From: Cyanobacteria bacterium OH_CBrB_359
GTDB lineage: Bacteria > Cyanobacteriota > Vampirovibrionia > Gastranaerophilales > Gastranaerophilaceae
Assembly: GCA_023433065.1 (NCBI GenBank)
Contig: JAEZET010000004.1
Span: 62,001 to 126,000 of the forward strand
Reading direction: 5' to 3'
DNA length: 64,000 nt
In this document: one piece after another, positions 1-8,252 of the stretch
Numbering within the stretch: the first letter of the stretch is position 1
Layout: the number at the start of each line of letters is the position of its first letter
Made by a program: the position numbers and the translations under genes
Notes under the pieces: generated by a model
What the model saw: only the letters and a program-made list of their open reading frames with translations
Databases searched by the model: none
What the model was told of the DNA's origin: nothing

Positions 1-2
1 TT

Positions 3-356
3 GAATCAAGAAAGATTAATGACAGTGAAACTTCTTTGAGAATGAAAATTGCCTGGCATCTATGCCCCTATACAAGAGCCATTTTAAAGGAGGAAGCTAA
101 AGGTGATAAGCATCTTGGTCTGATTATATCAAAAGATGAAAATGATAAAAATTTGACTTCGTATGAACAACAAATTTTAGGTTCTTACCGTAAAAAATCC
201 TGGAGTAAAGAACAGGCAAAAGAGGCTTTTAGTAAGGCAGTGAATGAAGCTGTAGCTATTATGGAACAAATAAAACAAGAAGGTATAGAATCTGTTGAAG
301 ATGCTGAAATAGTAAGGATTTTCAAAAACCATCAGTTGGCATACGAGCAGGAATAA
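3..356 (+). CDS. Unknown protein, C-terminal part only
   Basis: The reading frame is open back to the first base of the window, so the gene starts upstream and only its last ~117 codons are visible. The visible protein is charged and mostly helical (Lys/Glu rich, with an AKEAFSKAVNEAVAIMEQIK stretch that would form an amphipathic helix). I see no catalytic motif and no membrane segment. Internal TTG (36) and ATG (42) codons exist but have no convincing Shine-Dalgarno, so a truncated gene is the better reading. It ends 29 bases before a strong hairpin terminator and converges on the ADP-ribosylglycohydrolase gene. I do not recognise the family. Confidence 0.55.
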   Translation, partial: ESRKINDSETSLRMKIAWHLCPYTRAILKEEAKGDKHLGLIISKDENDKNLTSYEQQILGSYRKKSWSKEQAKEAFSKAVNEAVAIMEQIKQEGIESVEDAEIVRIFKNHQLAYEQE

Positions 357-384
357 AATTCTATTTTTTAACTGATAAAAAAAT

Positions 385-412
385 TGCCTTTAAGTTTTAA
401 AGGCAGCTTTTA
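385..412. terminator. Bidirectional rho-independent terminator
   Basis: A 9-bp perfect stem (TGCCTTTAA, pairing with TTAAAGGCA) closes a 3-base loop. It is followed by GCTTTTATT on the plus strand, and on the minus strand by a run of seven T (plus-strand A run at 377-383). It lies between two convergent genes and can end both. Confidence 0.75.
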
Positions 413-432
413 TTAGTTATTTTTTATTGTGC

Positions 433-1653
433 TTACTTAAGAGGATATCTTTTTTCTGCGTTTTCGATTTTGCCTGGAGGATAATATAAATCTCCTGCAA
501 TCTGCTCTATCTCATCTTTAAGTTCAATGTGGGCTCTCCATTCAGTAGGTATGGCTTCAATTCCAAGATATGTCCCAAGGATGTTGCCTACGACGGCACC
601 TGTGGAGTCGCTGTCTCCATCGTGATTTACCGCCATAATTAAGGCTTTTTTGAAGTTGTTTGGAGATTTTAATACACAGTAAGTTGCTATTGCAATCGCT
701 TCATCTCCGTTCCAGCCTTCGCCTAATATACTTATGGCGTCTTCAGGATGGATATCAGAATTTGCCATTTTTTTAGCTTGAGCCATTAATCCTTGTAATT
801 TTTCACTTCCTTGATAGGTTTTAAGAACTTCTATTGAGTTATCTACAGCTTTTCTAATATTTTTACCGTTAACCAAATTTGCAATTATGCAAGAATGGAT
901 CCCCGCAGCAAGATAAGCGTTCGGGCTGCCGTGTGTTAATGCGGCGCATCTTGCTCCTACTTCAAAGGCAAGTTTGGGGTTTTTATAATACATTAAACCG
1001 ACAGGTGCAACTCTCATAACTCCGCCGCAGCCTTCACTATCATTAGTCGGACGTTCAATGCTTCCGGGGATTCCGCTTACAAGGGAACCTATACATGTAT
1101 TCCCGGGGGCACGCCTAACTTGCAGTTCGTCCAGTTTACTTATCCAGCCACCTTTTGATGTGGGTCTTAAGCTCCCGTAGCCTTGAGTTTTAAGCCAATC
1201 TTGATATGAATTATAGATTGTTTTCATGTCAGGGATTTTGTTTTCATCAAAAGACGTTAGAGCTGATTTTAGAAGTCCGTCAGCAGTAAACATTGTCATT
1301 TGTGTATCATCTGTGATTATGGCTTGACCTTTATCAAGTTTTAGATTTGTAATACCGTTTGAACCGTATGTCTCTTTTATTCTTTCTAATCTTGAAAATT
1401 CAACAGGATAGCCTAAAGAGTCTCCTATTGCTCCTCCAATAAGGCAGGCTTTATAGTTTTGAAGTTTATGCTTTTCAGCATTATGATGGACTTTACTTAC
1501 GCCTGTGAACATAATCCTATTATAATAAGAATTCGGATTATCTTTCAATTTTTGCGTATCAGAATTAAAAGTTATATTATTTTGTGTTTTAACAGGTGCA
1601 GTTTCATTTTCTTTAATTAACGAGTAACCTTTAAAACTTAGCTTGTCTATCAT
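433..1653 (-). CDS. ADP-ribosylglycohydrolase (DraG/ARH family) with N-terminal extension
   Basis: The C-terminal ~350 residues are a complete ADP-ribosylglycohydrolase fold, which removes ADP-ribose from proteins or small acceptors using two Mg ions. Metal and substrate motifs are present in order: GGAIGDSLGYPVEF near the start of the domain, ITDDTQMTMFT, and HDGDSDSTGAVVGN near the end. The first ~65 residues are not part of the fold; they are Asn/Lys/Ser rich and end in SYYNRIMFTG, close to the N-terminal extension of the RtcB at 21113. I chose the ATG at 1653, which has a GAAAG 8 bases upstream. An upstream in-frame ATG at 1713 would add twenty residues (MAFFFVFLFYFY...) that mostly translate an A/T run and has no ribosome site. 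Whether it acts on the cell's own proteins or is exported is not shown by the sequence. Confidence 0.88.
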   Translation of the reverse strand: MIDKLSFKGYSLIKENETAPVKTQNNITFNSDTQKLKDNPNSYYNRIMFTGVSKVHHNAEKHKLQNYKACLIGGAIGDSLGYPVEFSRLERIKETYGSNGITNLKLDKGQAIITDDTQMTMFTADGLLKSALTSFDENKIPDMKTIYNSYQDWLKTQGYGSLRPTSKGGWISKLDELQVRRAPGNTCIGSLVSGIPGSIERPTNDSEGCGGVMRVAPVGLMYYKNPKLAFEVGARCAALTHGSPNAYLAAGIHSCIIANLVNGKNIRKAVDNSIEVLKTYQGSEKLQGLMAQAKKMANSDIHPEDAISILGEGWNGDEAIAIATYCVLKSPNNFKKALIMAVNHDGDSDSTGAVVGNILGTYLGIEAIPTEWRAHIELKDEIEQIAGDLYYPPGKIENAEKRYPLK

Positions 1654-1792
1654 TTTTATATCTTTCGAAATACTTACGTAGAAATAAAAAAGGAACACAA
1701 AAAAAAATGCCATTTGTCTTAAAGAAACTTTATATTAAATTAAAAATCTTTAACTTTAATTTTATTTTTAAAAATCTTGCAGAATTATTTTT

Positions 1793-1820
1793 TTGACAAC
1801 TTGAATCACTATCGTATAAT
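1793..1820 (+). promoter_or_regulatory. Near-consensus sigma70 promoter
   Basis: TTGACA at 1793-1798 and TATAAT at 1815-1820 are separated by 16 bases. It drives the cation exporter gene; expected start of transcription is about 1827, giving a ~26-base leader. Confidence 0.85.
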
Positions 1821-1852
1821 TGAGTTGTCTTTATATTTCAGGGGGCGTAAGA

Positions 1853-2761
1853 ATGGCACATTCTGATTGTACAGATAATCACCATCATCATAATCATCAT
1901 AATTCTAAAAGTCTTTTTTGGGTTCTTTGCATAACGGCATTTTATATGGTTGCAGAATTCTTGGGCGGAATATATACAAACAGTCTTGCCTTGACTGCTG
2001 ATGCGGGCCATATGCTTGGAGATGTCGCTTCTTTGGCCTTAGCGTATTTTGCGCTATGGCTTTCATCTCAAAAAGCACCTTTGGAAAAAACATACGGATA
2101 TTACCGTGCAGAAATTCTTGCTGCTCTTATAAACGGCGTTACATTAATATTTATTGCCTTTGCTATAATATTTGAGGCTTATCACAGAATTAACATGCTG
2201 CAAAAAATTGATGCATTGACTATGATGACAATTGCCTCAGGCGGGTTGATTGTCAATATTGTCGGTGCTGTTATTTTGCATGGAGGCAGTAAAGAAAATT
2301 TAAATATAAAAGGCGCATTTCTCCACGTCTTGGGAGATTTATTGGGTTCTATCGGGGCTATTATTGCAGGTATCTTGGCTTATGGCTGGGGCTTTTATAT
2401 TGCAGACCCTATAGTAAGTGTTATTATTGCTTTTTTGGTTCTTTATAGTTCAATAAATATAACAAACGCAGCCGTCCAGATTTTAATGGAGGCGGCTCCA
2501 AAACATATTAATGTTCAAAAAATTAAGGATGAAATTTCTAAAATCGAAGGCATAAAAAATGTACATGACCTTCATGTGTGGAGTATAGGTTCAAATACCG
2601 TTTCTTTAAGTGTTCATATTGTAGCTGAGGTCTGTGACAGTGAAAAAATTTTGTGCAAGGCGAATGATTTGTTAAAAGATAAATTTCATATTATTCATTC
2701 TACTATTCAAATAGAGCCTGAGAATTTTCATGACAAAGGCTGCCAGCTTAAACTTCACTAA
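1853..2761 (+). CDS. CDF family cation (zinc) efflux protein
   Basis: A 302-residue cation diffusion facilitator, a proton antiporter that exports Zn and similar ions from the cytoplasm. The N-terminus has a His-rich patch (HHHHNHH, residues 10-16) likely to bind metal. There are six membrane segments. The transport-site pairs are visible: D50/H53/D57 in ADAGHMLGD of TM2, and H158/D162 in HVLGD of TM5, the His-Asp pattern of zinc-type transporters. The C-terminal ~80 residues form the cytoplasmic ferredoxin-like domain (GIKNVHDLHVWSIG). The ATG at 1853 is preceded by AGGGGG (1840-1845) at good spacing and supports this start over an in-frame ATT/TTG further up. It has its own promoter and no partner genes. 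Confidence 0.93.
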   Translation: MAHSDCTDNHHHHNHHNSKSLFWVLCITAFYMVAEFLGGIYTNSLALTADAGHMLGDVASLALAYFALWLSSQKAPLEKTYGYYRAEILAALINGVTLIFIAFAIIFEAYHRINMLQKIDALTMMTIASGGLIVNIVGAVILHGGSKENLNIKGAFLHVLGDLLGSIGAIIAGILAYGWGFYIADPIVSVIIAFLVLYSSINITNAAVQILMEAAPKHINVQKIKDEISKIEGIKNVHDLHVWSIGSNTVSLSVHIVAEVCDSEKILCKANDLLKDKFHIIHSTIQIEPENFHDKGCQLKLH

Positions 2762-2769
2762 AATAAAAA

Positions 2770-4326
2770 TTAAAGACCCGCTTTAATATACACTTTAAAG
2801 TTATCATAATCATATAGATTATAATTTTTGAGATTATTCTTATTTTGTTTTAAGAACAATGGATAAATATTTTTAAATATAATAATTGCATTAGTATTGT
2901 TGTCGAAGGTTAATTGAAGTTTGTCCTGATTTTCTTTCTGAAATTGCGTAATTAAATACAATTCAAAAGGACTCATTGCAAAGGGAGTTTTTGAGAAAAT
3001 CGGCTGATACCAAATATTTGTTTTTGCATCTTTTTGTAATTCTAAATAATTCCTAAATGCTTGTGTTTGTTCAAAGTTTTTTGTAACATCCCCTACTATA
3101 ACAATTTTTTTATCAGGTTTAATTTTTTCATCAATTAAATTTAAAACTTTATGGGCATTAATTCCCTTATTTGCATACAAAATTGCTGATATAAAAGTTT
3201 CTTTAAATATTGAAAGAATTGAAATTGTCAGCAACAAATAAACAATAAATTTTTTGAGTTTGGATTTTACATTTTCCCGGAAAAATTTCAAACAGTAAAT
3301 TAATAAATAAGAATACCCTACAGATGCAGGCGTAAGATACCTTGCAAAAAATCCGCTTTTAGCGTAAATAATGCATTGGGGTATTATTATTAACAGAAAT
3401 ACTACAAAGATGTGCAGATTTTCTTTAATAAATTTTATAAATATATTTTTGTTTTCTTTTTCATATAAGCAAGATAAAATTATTGCGATTATTATGTAAG
3501 GTATTCCGAAAGAAGCGTTAGATAAATCAATCAGGGATTGAATATAGCTAAAAGGTTCAAATTCAGATATTCCGCAGTATCCGAGGCTAAGATCTTTGAT
3601 TCCAAATATTAAATACAAAAGACTTGAAATAAATAACAGCAATAATAAAACTATTGTTTTGTAATCATTTTTTATGGATTTAACTATCGAAATATTTGTC
3701 TTTTGGGAAATTATTTGATGTTTCATGTAAATTAATGCAGGAATTAATAGTATAAAAGGTTCTTTGCACATTATTGTTAAGAATATGAAAATGACAAACA
3801 GCCAGTTGTAAATTTTATTATATTTTTCACTGTAAATTTCAAGGGCAAGAAATAAAAAGCCGAATGATAAAAATATTATTCCCAGAGTTTCGTTATAACC
3901 AAGGTGAAACCATATTATAGATTGATATCCGAGCATAGAATAAATTGTAAATAAAATTGATTCTGAGATTGGGAATTTTATGATTCTTGCAAATAAATAA
4001 AATAAAAACGAAGAAATTGTTGCCGAAAGTAAAAGATGCATTGACCATAAAATATAATGGCTTCCGAATAAATATGTTCTTAGAATTAAAAAAGAAAGAT
4101 AAAAAGGTCTGAGTCTTCCTGTCATTTCAGGCTTCATATATTCGGTGAAAGTCGGTATTAATCCTATTTTATCTATAGAATTTTTTATTTGCAAAATAAT
4201 ATAATCATCTGTCAGATGGAAGCCAGAAAACATTGTTTTTGTTAATACAGCTATTCCAAACCAAAAAAATGCAAAAAGAACAAATATTAAGACATATTCT
4301 TTTTTTATGCCACTCTCTCTCATCAA
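2770..4326 (-). CDS. Polytopic membrane protein, GT-C glycosyltransferase-like
   Basis: A 518-residue integral membrane protein with about ten to twelve hydrophobic helices. After the first helix the outer loop contains an acidic pair in FHLTDDYII, followed by a loop with RLRPFY. An acidic motif in the first outer loop of such a protein is typical of GT-C transferases that use polyprenyl-phosphate sugars (ArnT/PMT-like). The last ~130 residues are soluble. I cannot name a subfamily, and a non-enzymatic membrane protein is possible. It ends 8 bases from the convergent cation exporter, and stands alone. Confidence 0.6.
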   Translation of the reverse strand: MMRESGIKKEYVLIFVLFAFFWFGIAVLTKTMFSGFHLTDDYIILQIKNSIDKIGLIPTFTEYMKPEMTGRLRPFYLSFLILRTYLFGSHYILWSMHLLLSATISSFLFYLFARIIKFPISESILFTIYSMLGYQSIIWFHLGYNETLGIIFLSFGFLFLALEIYSEKYNKIYNWLFVIFIFLTIMCKEPFILLIPALIYMKHQIISQKTNISIVKSIKNDYKTIVLLLLLFISSLLYLIFGIKDLSLGYCGISEFEPFSYIQSLIDLSNASFGIPYIIIAIILSCLYEKENKNIFIKFIKENLHIFVVFLLIIIPQCIIYAKSGFFARYLTPASVGYSYLLIYCLKFFRENVKSKLKKFIVYLLLTISILSIFKETFISAILYANKGINAHKVLNLIDEKIKPDKKIVIVGDVTKNFEQTQAFRNYLELQKDAKTNIWYQPIFSKTPFAMSPFELYLITQFQKENQDKLQLTFDNNTNAIIIFKNIYPLFLKQNKNNLKNYNLYDYDNFKVYIKAGL

Positions 4327-4418
4327 GTCTCTTTATAGCTTTTAATATTTGATAATTATAATATAAAATTCTCTTAGAAGAAAAGATATTGTTGTAAAAA
4401 TTTATTTAATAAAAATAA

Positions 4419-5174
4419 TTAAAATCCTGTTAAATCTTTAATTATTTCACCAGCCATAATCAGACCGGCTATAGGAGGAACAAATGCATTGCTGCCCGGG
4501 ATTTGATTCCTGTGAGTACATTTTCTTGTTGTACCTGGGGGGCAGACACATTGTGTCCTACAGCTTTTTGACATATCTTCAGAGGGTTTTATGGCAGTTT
4601 CTTCAGAGTAGACAACTTTTAATTTTTTAATATTTCTTTTTTTTAGCTCTTGCCTCATAACTCTCGCCAAAGGGCAGACTTTTGTGTCGTAAATGTCCGC
4701 TACTTTGAAGGCCGTCGGGTTAATTTTATTCCCGGCACCCATGGAACTTATTATCGGCGTATTTGTTTCATTTGCTCTTACAACAAGCTCCAGTTTGCCT
4801 TTTACTGTGTCAATTGCATCTACAATGTAGTCGTAGTCAGCAAAATTAAACTGATTTGATGTTTCTGGCAGATAAAAAGTTTTGTAAGTGTTTATACAAA
4901 CATTCGGATTGATTTCTTGAAGCCTCTCTTTTGCTACATCAACTTTATATTTTCCTATTGTTTTGGTTGTTGCAAAAAGCTGCCTGTTTATGTTGGTTAT
5001 ACAAACTTTGTCATCATCAATTAAGTCAAGTATTCCGATGGAGCTTCTTACAAGAGCTTCTGCCGTATAGCTTCCGACGCCTCCTATTCCGAATATTGCT
5101 ATTCTTGAATTCTTAAGTTTTTCTATTGCTTCTTTTCCAAATATAAGCTCTGTTCTCGAAAACTGGTTAAGCAT
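4419..5174 (-). CDS. tcdA: tRNA threonylcarbamoyladenosine dehydratase
   Basis: This 251-residue E1-like enzyme uses ATP to cyclise the t6A base at position 37 of ANN-decoding tRNAs to ct6A. The nucleotide-binding glycine loop GIGGVGSYTAEAL (about residues 29-41), the NINRQLFATT segment and the AIDTVKGK segment follow the family order. The C-terminal part contains a Cys cluster (CRTQCVC and KC) and the SNAFVPPIAG segment expected near the end. The ATG at 5174 has AAGGA 8 bases upstream. It is a single-gene unit. Confidence 0.9.
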   Translation of the reverse strand: MLNQFSRTELIFGKEAIEKLKNSRIAIFGIGGVGSYTAEALVRSSIGILDLIDDDKVCITNINRQLFATTKTIGKYKVDVAKERLQEINPNVCINTYKTFYLPETSNQFNFADYDYIVDAIDTVKGKLELVVRANETNTPIISSMGAGNKINPTAFKVADIYDTKVCPLARVMRQELKKRNIKKLKVVYSEETAIKPSEDMSKSCRTQCVCPPGTTRKCTHRNQIPGSNAFVPPIAGLIMAGEIIKDLTGF

Positions 5175-5382
5175 TTGCTTGTCCTTATGAATGTATAGGT
5201 CTATTTATATTATTGTTTTTTATTGATAATAAGTCTACAGCGTACATTTTAAAATTAAAAGTTTTATATTGCAATTTTATTCGGCTAAAAAATTTAAATA
5301 TGTTGTACATATTACTCATTTGGTCTCTCTTTATAGGTATTTAACAAAATATTAAAATATGTTTTTTTGAGATTGAGGGTTT

Positions 5383-6942
5383 ATGAATCAAAAAAATTAT
5401 TTAAAAATATTTTTTATATTACTGTTGTTACTCATTATCAGGTCTGTTTTTGCCCAGAACAAGGCTTCCGTTCCTGCTTTTGTCAAGCTGGATAATCAAA
5501 AAGTACTTGTCTTAAAAAATTCAGTAGGCTCTATTGATTCACAGTTAAGGGCTCAAATTGTTTCCAAAAGAATTAAAGAAATAGCCGATGATAAATCATT
5601 TGACCCGGAAAACATTTATGTAGAACCGCATTTGGACTTTGATAATATAAATATAAAAGATAAAATAATAATTTCAGTAACGGATAAAGATGCCAAAGTT
5701 GAAGAAAAATTACGGGAAGAGCTTACTAATGAATATGTGTCAAAAATTAAAAAATCCATAAAAATATATAGAAATAACCACAAGATGAAATTTTGGCTGA
5801 AGGCAATTGCAAAAACGATAGCCGCAACATTATTTATTATAATTTTTATTTATTTCTTGCATTTGCTTTTTGAAAAGCTTAGAAAGTCAATGCGATTAAA
5901 AGCTCTTACAGGTCTTAAAATTCAAAAAACACAATTATTTTCAAGAAGTAAGGTTATTTTTGCTATAACTATAATGTCAAAGATTGCTGCAACATTAATT
6001 GCGGTTTTTGCATTATATTTTTATTTTGTACTGATATTTAGCTTCTATCCCTCAACAATTAATTTATCAAGTGTCCTTTTTCGCAATTTTACTGATATTC
6101 TGGGCGGATTTATATTTGGGTTTGCAGCCTACATCCCCAAGCTGTTTTTTATTACTTTATGTATTGTCATAGCTTACTATATAAGTATGTTTATAAAATT
6201 TCTCTTTTCAGAGATGGAAAAAGGAAAAATTGCTATTAAAGGTTTTTATCCGGAATGGTCAAATATTACTTCAAGAATTTGTAGAGGTGTAGTTTATCTG
6301 ATTACTCTGGCTGTTATTTTACCTTATTTCCCGGGAGCTAATACTGATGCATTTAAGATTATTTCAATTTTCTTTGGTGTCTTGATTTCACTCGGTTCAT
6401 CATCGGCGCTTTCAAACATGATTACCGGTATAATTTTAACTTATACAAGGGCTTTTAAGGTAGGTGACAGGCTTAAGATAGACAATACCGTTGGTGATGT
6501 GTTTGAAAATACACTTCTGGTTACGAGAATTAAAACTATTAAAAACGAAATCATATCTGTTCCTAATTCTGTTGTAATAGCAAGTCACATTATAAATTAC
6601 AGTTTTTCTGCCAAAGAATCGGGATTGATTTTGAATACTACAATTTCTCTTGGCTATGAGATACCATGGCAAAAAGCTCATGAAATACTTATTAAGGCTG
6701 CTCTTGCGACAGAAAATATCTTGGTTGAGCCTGAACCTTTTGTTTTGCAACTTGAACTTTCGGATTTCTATATCAAGTACCAGATTAATGCTTATACAAA
6801 TCACCCTGAGCTGATGCAAAGTATTTATTCAGAGCTGCACAAAAATATACATGAAAAATTCAATGAAGAGAAAATTGAAATTCTATCACCCCATTATTTC
6901 TCATTAAGACGTGAAAACAGGTCATCATTTTCTAAAGATTAA
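5383..6942 (+). CDS. MscS family mechanosensitive channel, large form
   Basis: A 519-residue membrane protein. It starts with a signal peptide (MNQKNYLKIFFILLLLLIIR, cleavage likely after FA), then a ~110-residue periplasmic region, several membrane helices and the MscS core. The pore-lining helix and the start of the beta domain are clear at about residues 336-360: SSSALSNMITGIIL followed by TRAFKVGD. A cytoplasmic C-terminal domain follows. Such channels release solutes under hypo-osmotic stress; at more than twice E. coli MscS length it fits the YnaI/YbdG-like class. GAGGG lies just before the ATG. It may be followed by a very small gene and prs, but the 59-base gap does not prove an operon. 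Confidence 0.9.
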   Translation: MNQKNYLKIFFILLLLLIIRSVFAQNKASVPAFVKLDNQKVLVLKNSVGSIDSQLRAQIVSKRIKEIADDKSFDPENIYVEPHLDFDNINIKDKIIISVTDKDAKVEEKLREELTNEYVSKIKKSIKIYRNNHKMKFWLKAIAKTIAATLFIIIFIYFLHLLFEKLRKSMRLKALTGLKIQKTQLFSRSKVIFAITIMSKIAATLIAVFALYFYFVLIFSFYPSTINLSSVLFRNFTDILGGFIFGFAAYIPKLFFITLCIVIAYYISMFIKFLFSEMEKGKIAIKGFYPEWSNITSRICRGVVYLITLAVILPYFPGANTDAFKIISIFFGVLISLGSSSALSNMITGIILTYTRAFKVGDRLKIDNTVGDVFENTLLVTRIKTIKNEIISVPNSVVIASHIINYSFSAKESGLILNTTISLGYEIPWQKAHEILIKAALATENILVEPEPFVLQLELSDFYIKYQINAYTNHPELMQSIYSELHKNIHEKFNEEKIEILSPHYFSLRRENRSSFSKD

Positions 6943-7001
6943 GCTTTAGAGTTTTAAGTTTAACCTTATATGGCAAATAAAAAATTGCATAAGAATTAAA
7001 T

Positions 7002-7175
7002 ATGGAAGAGCTGAGTTTTAAAAGTATTCAGGTCTTTTTTGATATTTCTTTATCGAAAATAAGAGATTTGATAAAAGAAAGACAGAATATTTTAAGAATC
7101 ATGCCTGAGAATTTTTTTCAATATATTATAAGAATAGGTTATACAAATAAGATTGAAACTAACGAAAGAGAGTGA
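7002..7175 (+). CDS. Possible 57-residue small protein
   Basis: An intact ATG-to-TGA frame runs almost to the prs start, ending 5 bases before the prs ATG. The product starts MEELSFKSIQVFF and is basic, with one amphipathic helix and no Cys pair or signal peptide. The Shine-Dalgarno is poor (AAGAA), so coding status is uncertain. The spacing would allow translational coupling to prs. Alternatively the region is simply the prs leader. Confidence 0.3.
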   Translation: MEELSFKSIQVFFDISLSKIRDLIKERQNILRIMPENFFQYIIRIGYTNKIETNERE

Positions 7176-7180
7176 GTAAT

Positions 7181-8233
7181 ATGAGAATCTCAAATATAAT
7201 TCCCTTATATCCAAATAACAGATATAGGTTGAATAACAGCATTAACAAACGGGGATACTCTAATTTAAAGCCTTTGGGTGCTGATATTGTTTCTTTTGGT
7301 ATGTGCTCTAAAACCTTGGCGGAAAAGACTGTTATATATTCTGGTCGTGCCAATACTTCTTTGGCTAAGTCTATTGCTGAGCAGTTGGGGCTAACAACAG
7401 GCGAAAGAACTCTGAAGAATTTTTTGGATGGAGAAATTTCCGTGAATATGCAAGGAAATATGAAGGGTAAAGATGTTTACATTATTCAGCCATCTGCAAG
7501 CCCCGTTAATGATAGTATGATGGAACTTTTTTTAATGAGTGATGCTGCTAAACGTGCTGATGCAAAAAGAGTAATTGCCGTTATTCCTTATATGGGATAT
7601 GAAAGACAGGATAGAAAAGCTGTAAAAGGTGAACCGATTGCAGCTAAATTACATGCAATATTGCTTGAAGCTTCAGGTGTTGACAAAGTTATAGCAGTGG
7701 ATTTGCATGCTGCTCAAATAGAGGGATTTTTTGAAAATAGCACGAATGTCGTTCATATTTCTGCTGTCCCTGAACTTGCAAAGTATATTAAAAGCAAAAA
7801 ACTTAAAGACATTGTAGTCGTCAGTCCCGATGCAGGCGGAACTAAAAGGGCAGAACTTTTAGCTGAAAAATTGGATTCTAATTATGCGGTTATTCATAAA
7901 AAGAGAGAACAACATAATGAGGCAAAAGCCGTAAATTTATACGGGGACGTTGAGGGTAAGAACTGCGTTTTATGTGATGATATGATTGATACTGCAGGAA
8001 CAATAGTTGAAGCTGTTCAAATGCTAAAAGATAGAGGTGCTAAGGACATTTATGTGTGTGCGACACATGGAATATTTAGCGGTTCTGCTTATGACAGGCT
8101 GGAAAAGGCTCCAATAAAAGAAGTTATAGTTACTAATACTTTGCCTCTTAAAGCGAATGCGCCTTCTAAAATAACACAAGTTGACATTTCACCCTTGATA
8201 GCGGACGCAATCAAAGAATTGTCTGAAAATTAA
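7181..8233 (+). CDS. prs: Ribose-phosphate pyrophosphokinase with N-terminal extension
   Basis: Makes PRPP from ribose 5-phosphate and ATP for nucleotide, His and NAD synthesis. The class I core starts near residue 49 (VIYSGRANTSLAKSIAEQL) and all signatures follow: the flexible loop YMGYERQDRK, the metal segment VDLHAAQIEGFF, SPDAGGTKRA and the PRPP loop CDDMIDTAGT. Ordinary Prs proteins start directly at the '(I/V)xSG' strand; here about 48 extra residues precede it and end in ADIVSFGMCS. The ATG at 7181 follows an AAAGAGAG-type site; a GTG at 7172 in frame is less likely. Small departures from consensus (YERQ, AAQIE, DAGGTK) are conservative. If another, untagged prs exists in the genome, this copy would be specialised. 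Confidence 0.92.
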   Translation: MRISNIIPLYPNNRYRLNNSINKRGYSNLKPLGADIVSFGMCSKTLAEKTVIYSGRANTSLAKSIAEQLGLTTGERTLKNFLDGEISVNMQGNMKGKDVYIIQPSASPVNDSMMELFLMSDAAKRADAKRVIAVIPYMGYERQDRKAVKGEPIAAKLHAILLEASGVDKVIAVDLHAAQIEGFFENSTNVVHISAVPELAKYIKSKKLKDIVVVSPDAGGTKRAELLAEKLDSNYAVIHKKREQHNEAKAVNLYGDVEGKNCVLCDDMIDTAGTIVEAVQMLKDRGAKDIYVCATHGIFSGSAYDRLEKAPIKEVIVTNTLPLKANAPSKITQVDISPLIADAIKELSEN

Positions 8234-8252
8234 AATTTAAAACAGCTTAAAA

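Noticed and set aside
1654..1713. Hydrophobic N-terminus (MAFFFVFLFYFY...) on the ADP-ribosylglycohydrolase that looks like a signal peptide
   Set aside because: It mostly translates an A/T run, has no ribosome site, and the ATG at 1653 is better placed; kept only as an alternative start.
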